This document shows positions 1-12,300 of a DNA stretch of 64,000 nucleotides, one piece after another. How positions within the stretch are numbered: position 1 is the stretch's first letter; each line of letters starts with the position of its first letter. Both the position numbers and the translations under genes were made by a program. Below the pieces are notes generated by a model that had not been told where the DNA came from, did not search any database, and worked only from the letters and a program-made list of their open reading frames with translations. The DNA lies in the NCBI GenBank assembly GCA_029204225.1, contig CM055112.1:2210346-2274345 (forward strand), given 5' to 3'. The DNA is from Diphasiastrum complanatum (lineage: Eukaryota > Streptophyta > Lycopodiopsida > Lycopodiales > Lycopodiaceae).

Positions 1-289
1 AGAGGGTGTCTGGCACCCACCTGCCCCCTCTTGTTAAAAAATAGGAAAACGGTACCCAACAAAATTTGCAACAGACCTAACCACTGCCCATGCCTCTCAT
101 AATTGAGATATTACCAAACAATGATGACTAATGAGCAGTTCATAAATTATTACGAACCTTCATTGGAAACTAAGCTCCAAAAAAACGGCAAAGAAAGATC
201 TGAGAGTGGTTTGGAATAAAGATAATGGTTTGTATGACAAACATATTATTCGTTTAGGGTTTAGGGTGCATCAGTGACTGTCTCAAAGA

Positions 290-610
290 CGTGAATGCTC
301 ACCAGAGATTTGGGGAGAGGTGAACGCTCACCAGAAGATTGACAAGCTCTCCAGAAGTCTCTGGGAGAAATTAGGGCTCACCAGAAGAGTGACAAGCTCT
401 CAAGACAAGAAACCACAAGACCGACACACTATTATGTCTTATATGATGGGATCGGTTTCCCCCTGGATGAACTTCAACAGCTTACTAATTACTTATGCAA
501 AACTGTGTCATTCACTACAGAAAACCACAAGACCTACACACTATTGTGTCTCGGTTGATGAGATCGGTTTCTCCCCAGATGAACTTCAACAGCTTACTAA
601 TTACTTATGA
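290..610. repeat. Short tandem duplications
   Basis: Two levels of direct repetition are visible. A phrase ending in GACAAGCTCTC recurs near 321-350 and 376-402. A unit of about 111 bp starting at 410 (CCACAAGACC) recurs from 521, and both copies end in the same CTTCAACAGCTTACTAATTA string. The small ORFs here simply follow the duplicated units, and I see no protein family in them. Confidence 0.6.
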
Positions 611-654
611 CAGTACTTCAACACGCTACAATATGCTTTCAAAATTTTGCGTAC

Positions 655-1060
655 CAACACGGGGGCTACGAAACATCTCCCAGTTTTTAGATCCCAACCG
701 GACAAAGTGTCCTTGAAGCCATGTTTAACGTCGAACTTCGGATGGATGTTGCGGGCCGACCGTCGGTCGTTTCCTCATCTTGTTCGTTCCCACAAGTTCA
801 TATCGAGGTTGTCCATTGGCCAAAACAGACTGCACCCAATACGGATTCCGTTTGGAGAAACGAGACCGTCGAACAGAGAGTTGCAAAACTATTCCATTTT
901 GCTTGACCTAATTGCGTTTCTCTCCAGTCGAAGGGCCATTTTGACCGAACAATTTCCGAATCGAACTAGGCTTGATCCCTTGGGTTCGTATTGGGATCAC
1001 AAACCTATGAACTGTGTTCCCGGACCATTGATGCATTCTACACAGTACCATGGCCTGTGT
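655..1060. repeat. Dispersed repeat, copy 1
   Basis: This segment shares long imperfect identity with 2685-3130 and 3131-3480. Shared landmarks are a CAAAGTGTCCT block, GTTTGGAGAAACG, a GCAAAACTA block and CCATTTTGACCGAA. It looks non-coding: the reading frames are not conserved between copies. It could be LTR or satellite material; the family is not recognised. Confidence 0.6.
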
Positions 1061-1596
1061 GATGAGATAGATTTAGAGTTCGGGGTGGTACAATGTCACG
1101 TGGGCAACTAATCAGAGCATGTCCTAGTAGATGTCCGCCGACACAACGAACGGAAGCTAGAAGCAAAATTTCATGAGAGCTAGCGAGAGATAATGGGGCG
1201 ACTACCGGAGCTGCAGCTACGTGCCCTCACAGTCCTTAGACTTGCTTCCCCCCTGCCCCAGCTAGCGGGGGCGAGGAAACACAGCGGATTGGAATTAACT
1301 TCACCGTAGAACAACTAGCCATGGTCTGGAAAAGGGTTCCTCATCGTCGGCCAGCCAGTAGGTCTTCTGGTTCCCTGTAGTGAACGGCACAATTATGATA
1401 ACCATCCACTCTTCTGGTGACCATTCACTGCCTGTAGTGAATGGCACGATTCTGATGACCATTCACCACTATTAGTAGCAATTTTGTTGCAGTTTTTTTC
1501 ATCACGCTACAGAATCGGGGACACACACCACACAAACACCTCAAAATGCGCTAAAATGTTGGCCTTTTGTTTGGTTTGGGGTTTATGGTTTGGTAA
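1061..1596. other. No gene seen; 60-bp tandem pair
   Basis: No supported gene. Between 1372 and 1468 a 60-bp spaced direct repeat is visible: CCTGTAGTGAAYGGCAC occurs twice, followed by similar CCAYYCAC sequence. The rest is unassigned. Confidence 0.5.
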
Positions 1597-2620
1597 ACAA
1601 AGGACCTGAAGGAGAATACCAAAGATATTGTTGAGCAAGATTCTGATGATGATGAGGAGTACAAGCCTTCAGTGCGCAAGACAGAAAGTTCCAGCTCTTC
1701 CATAAGTCTGAAGTGTGACAAAAGTATTGAAGTTGCTTGGTATATGACAGGGACAGTGTGAGTGAAAGTCAGTTAAAGCATGTTTTGCAATAAGAACACA
1801 GTTTGAAAGAAAATTTTATTGGCTTTAATACCCATTTCCTGAATCAGACACCCAAGGAAGCAACATAGATTAGGCAATGATCAATACCCTTTCATCTGGA
1901 TGTTTGGCCAAGAAGCTATGCAAGAAAGCAATGGTCAAAAATGTCTTTCCAGTGCATGAAGATGATGGGAGTAGTTCTAACGCTAGTATGTAATCTTGAA
2001 TCTTGCCACATCACCAATTGCTCTGTCTTCGACTCCACGTGAAATGTTTTTGGTGAGTCTCCAGAGACAACACCTAGTGGTTTCTGATTCACTGATCAAA
2101 AACTAGTGGGTGTTGTCTCTGAAGGCTCACCATAAAACATTTGACGTGGAGTCAAAAACAGAGCAATTAATTGCGAGGTAAAATCTGGGAGTATGTAAGG
2201 GTGACACAACCACTCCTTTCGTCTGCATGCCCTGGAAGGACCTTTTTGGCCATTGCTTTCTTGCAAGGCCTGGCCAAATATCCAGATGAAAGGGTAGTGA
2301 ACATTGCTTGATATATACTACTTTGTTGGGTTTCTAAGTTCAAGAAATGGGCAGTGAAGCCAAAACCTAAATCATAAAACAATATAAAGCCAACACAACT
2401 GCCTTTCAAACTCTGTATTGATTACAAAACCTGCTCTAATTGACTTTCATTTACACCATCTCCGTCGGTAACCAAACAGCTTTAGTACGTCTGTCGCACT
2501 CGCTAGTTATGGAAGAGATCGAACTTTCTTCCTGGTTCACTGAAGGCTTGTACTCTTCATCATCAGAAAAATGTTGCTCAACAGTGTATTTGATGTCCTT
2601 CTTTTCGCCGTTTGTTTGCT
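1597..2620. repeat. Large foldback (long inverted repeat)
   Basis: Arms of about 480 bp read the same on opposite strands around a centre near 2090. The left arm includes TGTTGAGCAA, GAGTACAAGCCTTCAGTG and CCCTTTCATCTGGAT; the right arm carries their reverse complements at about 2590, 2550 and 2290. The arms are diverged by substitutions and small indels. On the minus strand the right arm has an acidic coding-like stretch (EEYKPSVNQEESSISS), so the arms may carry a captured gene fragment. No terminal repeat or target duplication was identified. Confidence 0.75.
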
Positions 2621-3130
2621 AGTCGTTGGCCCTAAAGCATACGATAGGTCCACACTTTTGCGCATTTCATGTGACATGATTTTGTTTCTATTCTGTCGAA
2701 CGGCCATTTTGACCGAACGACACCCGAATCGAGCCAGGCTCGGTCCTTGAGATCATATCAGGATCACAAATCGTTGGATTGTATTCTCGGACCATTTTAT
2801 CAATTCCAAATGTTTTCAGATCCCATCTCAACAAAGTGTCCTCGAAGTCCTGTTTGACGTCAAACTTTGGAAGGACGTACTGTGCATGTCATCCGTCCGG
2901 TCCTTGTCTCATCTGCTCCCACAGGTTCCTATCAAGATTGGCCACTAGCTGAAATGGACGACACTTGAAATGGATCCTGTTTGGAGAAACGGGACCATCG
3001 GACGAAAAGCTGCAAAACTAGTCCATTTCGCTTAACCTAATTGCACTTCTGTCCCATCGAAGGGTTTTTGACCTAGTTTGTATCGGAATCACGAATCCAT
3101 GGACTGTAGTCCTGGGCCATTTTTCGATTC
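2621..3130. repeat. Dispersed repeat, copy 2
   Basis: From about 2685 this matches 655-1060, in tandem with copy 3. The offset of the shared TTTTCAGRTCCCAT block from 2818 to 3140 gives a unit of roughly 330 bp. No coding potential is recognised. Confidence 0.6.
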
Positions 3131-3480
3131 TAAATGTTTTCAGGTCCCATCCCTCGCGAAGTGTCCTTGAAGCCTTGTTCAACGTCGAACTTCAGACGGA
3201 TGTTCTGGGTCCTTCGTTGGTCCTTTTCTCGTCTATTGAGATTGTCCGTTGGCCGAAACAGATGATACCTGAAATGGATCTCGTTTGGAGAAACGGGACC
3301 GTCGGACAGAGAGCTGCAAAACTAGTCCATTTCGACTAACCTAATTGCGTTTTTATCTCGTCGAACGACCATTTTGACCGAATGATACCCGAATTGAGCC
3401 AGGCTCGGTCTCTTGGGTTCGTACTCGCTTCACAAACCAGTGGACTGTATTCCTGGACCATTAATACATTCTACACAGGT
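3131..3480. repeat. Dispersed repeat, copy 3
   Basis: Second unit of the local tandem pair. It ends with the same ATTCTACACAG string as copy 1 (about 1050). Confidence 0.6.
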
Positions 3481-3945
3481 TTAAATATATGCTACACAAG
3501 TGCAGCCTTGATGTTGAATCTTCTTACTATGCAGGTGAAGGCGAGGTTGTCGCTCCCAGCGGCGGACCCTTATGCTACACCGACAACACAACAGTGGCGT
3601 CGTTGTCGGGGAGTGCCACACACTCGCTTTGCCGCATAGTTTTTCTCGCACTCTCTTCTTCTCTCTTTTCTCTCCCTCTCATCTTCTCTCTCTTCTCTTT
3701 TTTTTCACCAAAAAATCGGATTTTAGGGGTAGAATAGTGTGAGTAGTGTTAGTTTTTGTCATTTTTCATGATTTTTTTGTTTGTTTGCACTGTAGGGAGA
3801 GATTTTGGGGTGGGAGAATCAGATCCAACCACCCAATCCCTCCATTAATCCATAAAATCCATAAAAATCAGGAAAAAAAAAGCTCAAAATCTGTTTTTGG
3901 ACGGAAAAAGATAGGCAAAAATTTTGATTTCTCAAAAACCAATGG
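3481..3945. other. Pyrimidine-rich leader-like segment
   Basis: No gene supported. A long TC-rich tract (about 3640-3710) followed by AT-rich sequence resembles a transcribed leader upstream of the satellite array. This resemblance is an inference only. Confidence 0.3.
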
Positions 3946-5840
3946 GCATGAACCTTCGCATGACTGGCAGCAACTCCAGGGTACTGTCCCAGACTTGCAT
4001 AGAAGCCTGCGAGGGTTATTTCCCATCAGATTTCGAAAAAACAGAGAAAAACCCAAAAAAAATTCAAAAATCCTTTGTAAAAATCAATTTTTTTTTCAAA
4101 ACTCGAAACTAACCTTCGCAGAGGTCTCTAAAGTTCCATCTCACTGAGACAAGGACACAGAGAAGTCTGCGAGAGTTAGATCCCAAAAAAAGTTCCCCTA
4201 TGAAGGTTCCCAAGAGCAAAAAATGGCCTAGAACCTTCTCAAACAACAAATTTTTGAGTTTTCTTGGGAAGTAACCTTTGCAGAGCTCTATGAAGTTCCA
4301 TCTCACTGAGACAAGGACACAAAGAAGTCTGCGAGAGTTAGATCCCAAAAAAAGTGCCCCTGTGAAGGTTCCCAAGAAAAAAAAGTGGCCTAGAACCTTC
4401 TCAAACAACAAATTTTTGAGTTTTCTTGGGAAGTAACCTTTGCAGAGCTCTATGAAGTTCCATCTCACTGAGACAAGGACACAAAGAAGTCTGCGAGAGT
4501 TAGATCCCAAAAAAAGTGCCCCTGTGAAGGTTCCCAAGAAAAAAAAGTGGCCTAGAACCTTCTCAAACAGCAAATTTTTGAGTTTCCCTGGGAAGTAACT
4601 CTTGCAGCTTGGTAAGCAAGTGGATCTGACTCAGATACAAGCACATACCAGCCTGCAAAGATTAGTTCCCAGAAAATATCAAAATTTGGCCCAAAAACTC
4701 CAAAAAATGCAGTTTTTTCAAGATTCTTTTAGTATCCTAGGGAAGTAACTCTTGCAGCTTGGTGAGCAGCTGAATCTAACTGAGATACAAGAGCATACCA
4801 GTCTGCAAGGATTTTTTCCCAAAAAATCCTAAAATTTTGCAAAAAAGCCCCTGACAACTGCACTTTTTTCAATATTTTTTGAGTTTCCTTGGGAAGTAGC
4901 TCTTTCACCATAGTGAGCAGCTGAATCTGACTAAGATACAAGTGCATACCAGTCTTCAAGGGTTTTTTCCCATAAAATCTTAAAATTTTGCCAAAAAAAC
5001 CCCAAAAAATGCACTTTTTTCAATATTTTTTGAGTTTCCTTGGGAATTAACTCTTGCAGATTGGTGAGCACCTTAATCTGACTAAGATACAAGTGCATAC
5101 CAGTCTGCAAGGGTTTGTTCCCAGAAAATCTAAAAAATTTGCAAAAAAACCCCAAAAAAATGCATTTTTTTCAATATTTTTTGAGTTTCCTTGGGAAGTA
5201 ACTCTTGCAGCTCGATGAGCAGCTGAATCTAACTGAGATACAAGTGCATACCAGTCTTCAAGGGTTTGTTCCCAGAAAATCTTAAAATATTGCCAAAAAA
5301 CCCCAAAAAATGCACCTTTCTCAAGATTTTTTTGAGTTTCCTTGGAAATTAACTCTTGCAGCTTGGTGAGCCGTTGAATATGACTGAGATACAAGTGAAT
5401 ACCAGTCTTAAAGGGATTTTTCCCAGAAAATCTTAAAATTTTGCAAAAAAATCCCAAAAAAATGCACTGTTTTCAAGACTATTTGAGTTTCCCTAGGAAG
5501 TAACTCTTTCAGCTTGGTGAGCAGCTGATCTGACTAGGATACAAGTTCATACCAGTCTGAGAGGGTTTGTTCCCAGATAATCATAAAATTTTGCAAGAAA
5601 CTCCAAAAAATGCACTTTCTCCATGATGTTTTGAGATCTGTTGGGAAGTAACCTTTGCAAATAGTTTTATGAATAGATCTAAGCTAGATCTAGTTACTGT
5701 GAGATTTTTGTAAAGATCCAATGGTTAGATTTTAAAATATCCAAGAAAAAGTGCCAAAAAATTGAGTTTTTTTCTAGATCCTAACAAATCTGTCCATCAA
5801 GAACCCTTGCAGAACTCACATTGTATAGAAATGGTCCAGA
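3946..5840. repeat. Satellite-like tandem array, 150-162 bp units
   Basis: About a dozen units share a core of GGGAAGTAACYYTTGCAG, a CACTGAGAC/CTGAGATACAAG block and runs of A or T. Three units are nearly identical, with an exact 162-bp period: TCTCACTGAG occurs at 4139, 4301 and 4463. From about 4590 the units diverge and the period falls to roughly 150 bp, with core starts near 4591, 4740, 4891, 5041, 5191, 5343, 5494 and 5641. Because 162 is divisible by three, the minus strand has an open frame with a repeated 54-residue unit (4573 to 4109). This is probably a consequence of the periodicity rather than a gene. Confidence 0.85.
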
Positions 5841-6312
5841 TACAGATGTTGTAGGAAGGTTGAAGGTTAGATTCACTCAGATCTGAAGAAATCTCAAAGA
5901 AAAAAAAAAACCAAGAAAAAGGGCTAAAATCACACTATTAGGCAACTGAAACTGATCAGATCTTGTCAAATCTAGGTTGCAGTCACATTATCCATCAAGA
6001 TCCAACATCCCTGGACTGAATCAAGTGAATGAACCTCAGATCAAGCCGATCAGTTCCCTCCACATCAAGCACTATCCATCCATCATTCTTCTGTCCCATC
6101 TCTATTCCATCTTCTATCTGCATCTCTGCTAGATAAATCCATTCTGTCTCTATTCTCATCCATACTAATCCACCGTTTACCAATTCTCTTCTCTTTTTCT
6201 TCTTCTCTATCTCCCAAAAAAAAAAAAAAAGGGGGTTGGAACACCAAAGTCATTGAGCAAACCTTGAAGCAATTCAACAACCAGCTACTTTGCGACATTC
6301 TAGTGCTGAACT
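5841..6312. other. No gene seen; leader of gag-like ORF
   Basis: Unassigned AT-rich sequence with a TTCTCTTCTC pyrimidine run and an A(n)G5 tract near 6216-6236, immediately upstream of a gag-like ORF. It may be the untranslated leader of that element. Confidence 0.3.
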
Positions 6313-6954
6313 ATGGAGACCGCCCTTGTAGGATTATCGAAATTAGAAAAGTTTCCTGCTGAAACAATCCGAGACTACACCTATCGGATCTATCATCTAG
6401 TGAAGGATTGTGGTCCCCCGATTCCCCAACAGATCATCATGGCAAAATACTATGTCGGACTGCCCAAAAGGATCAGATCTGGTATGGAAGAGTTAGCATC
6501 CTATGCGTCGCTTGCACAACTTTGTAAGGGTGTTGCCTTGATGGAAATCTCACTAGAGAAGAAGGATTTTCCCTATCCAGATGGGGAATCAGAGGAACAA
6601 AGGTCGACAACGAGCAATGATCCAACAAGAATGGAACCCCATGCAAGGCAACAAAGTGCAGCAAGGTCAAGCAGATCAAGTGCAGCGGAAGACCAAGAAC
6701 CTTGTAGTTCAAGCTATCAGCAAGCTTATGCTCGCTCTATTAAGTTTCTTGAAAAGGATGAATGTACCTTCTGCTTTGGAGATCATCCAAGTACCAGGTG
6801 TCCAATCAAGAATCCACGCTTGTTAAAAGGACAAAATACAGAGCAACGGGCTTGTCGACAACAAAATCCAATGGTTCAAAGGTCAGAAGCAGAATCAAGC
6901 CAACAAGGAGCTCACCAGAAGGATGGATGTCAGATTGATCCATCTAAATCATGA
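6313..6954 (+). CDS. Gag-like protein of an LTR element, 213 aa
   Basis: The first 90 or so residues look like a plant retrotransposon gag capsid segment (RDYTYRIYHLVKDC, then YYVGLPKRI). A basic, Ser/Gln-rich linker follows, then a zinc-knuckle-like motif at about residues 151-163: Cys151, Cys154, His158, Cys163. The spacing is CX2CX3HX4C, one residue short of the canonical knuckle. No protease, reverse transcriptase or integrase follows in frame. It is followed by three short ORFs in shifting frames. It is most likely the gag of a decayed or non-autonomous Ty3/gypsy-like element whose leader may include the tandem array upstream. Confidence 0.55.
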   Translation: METALVGLSKLEKFPAETIRDYTYRIYHLVKDCGPPIPQQIIMAKYYVGLPKRIRSGMEELASYASLAQLCKGVALMEISLEKKDFPYPDGESEEQRSTTSNDPTRMEPHARQQSAARSSRSSAAEDQEPCSSSYQQAYARSIKFLEKDECTFCFGDHPSTRCPIKNPRLLKGQNTEQRACRQQNPMVQRSEAESSQQGAHQKDGCQIDPSKS

Positions 6955-6987
6955 GTTTCTTCAACAAACAGTGGCAAGGTAGAAGTT

Positions 6988-7757
6988 TTGGTTATATCCT
7001 CAAGCATGTTACCGCATTTAATGGAGGACCATAACAGCCTACCAATCTATTTTATGGAAGATCCTAAGGGGAATCTGTTACCGGTGTATGTCTATCGACT
7101 TAGAGAGGTGATGGCATACTGCACTCAGTTAGGTGCTATGGATGCTAAGGAAAACACTGACGTGTTGAATGTCCACACCGAGGGAATCTGTCAACATTTG
7201 ATCCCTCGTGTTCACAATGCGGAGTTAATCATCCATGCCGAGATTGCCTGATGAGAAATTCACAAATAGCCAGGAGACATTTGGCCTATGTAGATCGACA
7301 TGCACCTGGGGTAACCCTTCCACCTCGAACGCACTATAAAAGAAAAATCTTAGTGCCACCGAGTTATGAAGCGAGTGATGAAAAAGACAATTTGGCAAAA
7401 GTCCCAAAGTACGCAAAGATACCCTTGGGCAAACAAGTAAAACCATCACAGAAGACATAGGTGGTAGAATCCATCACGCCAATGGTAACTGAGGAAGTCA
7501 AGAAATTGGCATTCGATGAAGTCCAACAGATTTTACCAAGTCTCTTGGTGAAATCATTGCAAAGAATTCTTAGTGATGAAGTACAAAGGGGACTAGCATC
7601 AACAAGGCAACTTGAAGGCAATTCATCACAAGATCCAAGAAAAAGTGCCATCACACAGCCTTCAATGGAGAAGTGCAATGACCAAGGGAAGACTAAAGTT
7701 GATGATTGTCCCTCAACGAGCAAGATTCAACCAAAGTCTCATTGTTCCATAATGTAG
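6988..7757 (+). pseudogene. Broken ORF chain downstream of gag
   Basis: Three consecutive ORFs cover nearly all of this stretch: 6988-7251 (87 aa), 7251-7460 (69 aa, start overlapping the preceding stop) and 7461-7757 (98 aa). The last has an amphipathic stretch, VKKLAFDEVQQILPSLL. The tight packing suggests one ancestral coding region broken by stops and frameshifts. I recognise no pol domain and do not assign a function. Confidence 0.4.
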
Positions 7758-7781
7758 CAGCCCAAACCAACATCAAATCTG

Positions 7782-8040
<259 letters not shown>

Positions 8041-8375
8041 AGAATAGCTTTGCAACACAATTTGAAGATCCAACATGCTCCAATAAGATCTCTCTCCCAA
8101 TAACTTCTTCTCTTACAAAATGACTACCTCGATGTGTTTGCTCCTTGCATGGAACACATGATTATTTGCAAGAGCCTGAGCCGAGATGTTATCATTCTTG
8201 ATAATTGGAAGGTTTCCATCTTCATAACACTTTAGCTCCAAGAGTAGCCTTTTGATCCATAAAACCTCTTTTGTTGTAATTGTAAGAGATTTGTATCCAG
8301 CTTCACATGATGGTAATGATATAGTTGCTTGCTTCTTTTATAGCCAAGAAACTAGATTCCCTCCAAGAAAAATTG
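8041..8375 (-). pseudogene. Ty1/copia RNase H fragment
   Basis: Reverse-strand translation recovers the typical end of a copia polyprotein: GNLVSWL-KKQATIS, then a degenerate EAEYKSL-type segment, WIKRLLLELK, and DN-SAQALANNHVFHARSKHIE. This matches the RNase H domain order in Ty1/copia pol. A stop and frame breaks show it is non-functional. It ends abruptly at the TC microsatellite. Confidence 0.75.
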
Positions 8376-9115
<740 letters not shown>

Positions 9116-9116
<1 letters not shown>

Positions 9117-11136
9117 CACTTGCGGTTGTGGACTTCGTCACACGCAAGCGCCACATGACAGCCCTTTTCTGCACATTCAGTAGGTAAGCTACTACTTATT
9201 CTTTGGCTCGTTCAAGATGCTTTTTTTTTTTTGCTCGTTTCATGTGTGCCTCTCATTCCGTGTGTCAATGCAGGCTCGACTTGAAGAAGTTCGCTCGCAC
9301 CCGCTTCGTCTACCAGTTCATCATGCTTGAGCAGCTACACAAGCTCAAGGGTGAATTGCGGCACATGGCCCTTTCTGTAGAGTTCACCGCCATGGACCTG
9401 TCCACGATCCCAGAGGGCTTGGCCTTCCATGACATCTTATTCATGGAGCCTTTTTGGGTGGATATGCAGCAGCCGATGGATGTCATGCGCCCCATCTACT
9501 CTGTTCTAAGGCTCGTTGATCGTGAGGGGTGCACAATGGGCCTCATTTACGAGTTCATGGACCGCATAGGTGAGTCTCTCCAGCGTTCTGAGCTGGACCC
9601 TACCAGGTATAACTTTTTTCTGTCTCACCATCCTTACTTCCATTTTGCACTTTGTTTCGGCTCGGTGCCGCAACATGATGGTATGTAACTGTTGCCTCCA
9701 CGTGGTTTGGTCCACATGTTAGAGCCTATCAGGTGCTTGTGGTAGCGGTGATGGGATAAGTTTCACCGGCGCATTCACAGTGTGGCCCACATACAACATC
9801 CGCTGTTTCAGAGCGAGAGGCAGTACGACGATGCAGAGTTGTGTGCGGACTGGTTCGCATACATCCGCCTCCTCAGTAGTGACACTGGTATCTGCAGCAA
9901 GCTCGAGGTGCAGAGGCTCAGTTACAAGTAAACTCTTGATCTATCGTACGTTGTCGTTCGTTCAATTTTCCTACGCGGGCTCAAGTGTACTCAAGCATAT
10001 CATTGCTCAACTGCAGGCACTCTCTGGGGCTGTTCGGTGAGGACCTTGCACGTGTTCGAGATAATAGGCTCTTGCCTGTATCACGGTGGAAGAGCTACGG
10101 TGCTGGGCAGCCAAACCTGAGGATGCTCGCGTTCCGAGACCTTTCACGGGTATGTTATCTAATCTCATTCATCCAACTAGTTTTCGCATTTTCTCTACAA
10201 GGTCGGTACTCACTCGAGTTGTTGCCAATTAATGCAGGACTGTTTTGCTTGCGTGCGCGAGCGAAACTGGTTAGCATTCAGTCTTGTTCACACGAACAAA
10301 CAGAACTGTCTGATGATGGAGCAGTGCAATGACTTGGTGTACTTCAACACCAACACCAAGGTGGTTCGATGCATCACGGAGAGCATGAGGCTGTACAGGA
10401 GGCGCACACACCCTACTGCTGCAGGTATATTTCGTTGCTCTGTCGTTTTGCTTTTGTATTGGTTTAAGACATTCAGTTTAATGCCCTCACAGTTGCTTCG
10501 GCTATTCTCACGAATGATTGATTGTGTAGGTTTATCCCGATGAGTGCCTGGTTGCAGCGGCAGAGCCAGAGCCAGAGGTTGATCCAGACGATGCCGCTCG
10601 GCGTGCTTTGCGAGGTAATCTCGAGGATGATGCCGATGAGACCACCCCCCTCCCTGTTGACGTTCCATTTCCCTCCTCTGATGATGAGCCCACACATGAT
10701 TCAGACGAGATGGTCGACCTTGCAAGGGATGGTCCACGTGCCCCACTCAATACTCGCATCACGCCACCTTTCCGATGATGGCTGGTCAAAGTTTGCGAGG
10801 GAGACAGAGGCTGCTGCCCAGAGACAGATAGCGTAGGGACGACTCAGAGCATCACAGGCAGGCAATTCTTCTCAGAGACCCCCCCCCCCCCCCCCGGGTG
10901 GTAGAGGGAGATCCCTAGGCAAGAGTGTACCACAGAGGGTTCCTTCCGGCAGACCCAGAGGCAGGCCAGCCAAGAGGGGACGCACTGATGATGTTTCTAG
11001 TCGTCTCTTGGCAAGCGTTGGCCCAAACTTAGAGGAGTCCCAGATGCCTCTAGACTCCCAGCTAGACTTTGTATTTGACACCTCTGCAGATGCATCTGGC
11101 ATGCAGAGGGATGATTTTTTTAGCACAGACTTGTAG
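9116..11136 (+). pseudogene. hAT-superfamily transposase gene, 5' truncated
   Basis: Exon-like blocks with splice signals are visible. 9116-9183: RKRHMTALFC. 9274-9604: TRFVYQFIMLEQL, then FWVDMQQPMDVMRPIYSVLRLVDREG and GLIYEFMDR, a DUF659/hAT middle region (quoted in pieces here). About 9735-9927: WDKFHRRIHSVAHI. 10017-10149: RWKSYGAGQPNLRMLAFRDLSR. 10238-10424: ACVRERNWLAFSLVHTNK, then NDLVYFNTNTKVV, the hAT dimerisation domain. An acidic tail begins at 10530 (VYPDECLVAAAEPEPE). A further open stretch (about 10900-11136) has an AT-hook-like GRPRGRPAKRGR and ends in TAG. The joins at 9927/10017 and 10149/10238 keep frame; the 10424/10530 join does not. Small frameshifts and a C17 tract break the tail. 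The N-terminal BED finger is missing, replaced by GA repeats. Confidence 0.75.

Positions 11137-12300
<1,164 letters not shown>

Noticed and set aside
647-1111. 154-aa ORF on the + strand
   Set aside because: It lies in a dispersed repeat whose other copies (2685-3480) do not keep the frame, and there is no recognisable domain.
3946-5840. Possible CRISPR-like regularly spaced repeat
   Set aside because: Units are 150-162 bp with no unique spacers, and the DNA is plant nuclear.
10288-10789. Minus-strand ORFs of 152 and 85 aa
   Set aside because: They are antisense shadows of the hAT dimerisation exon and acidic tail.
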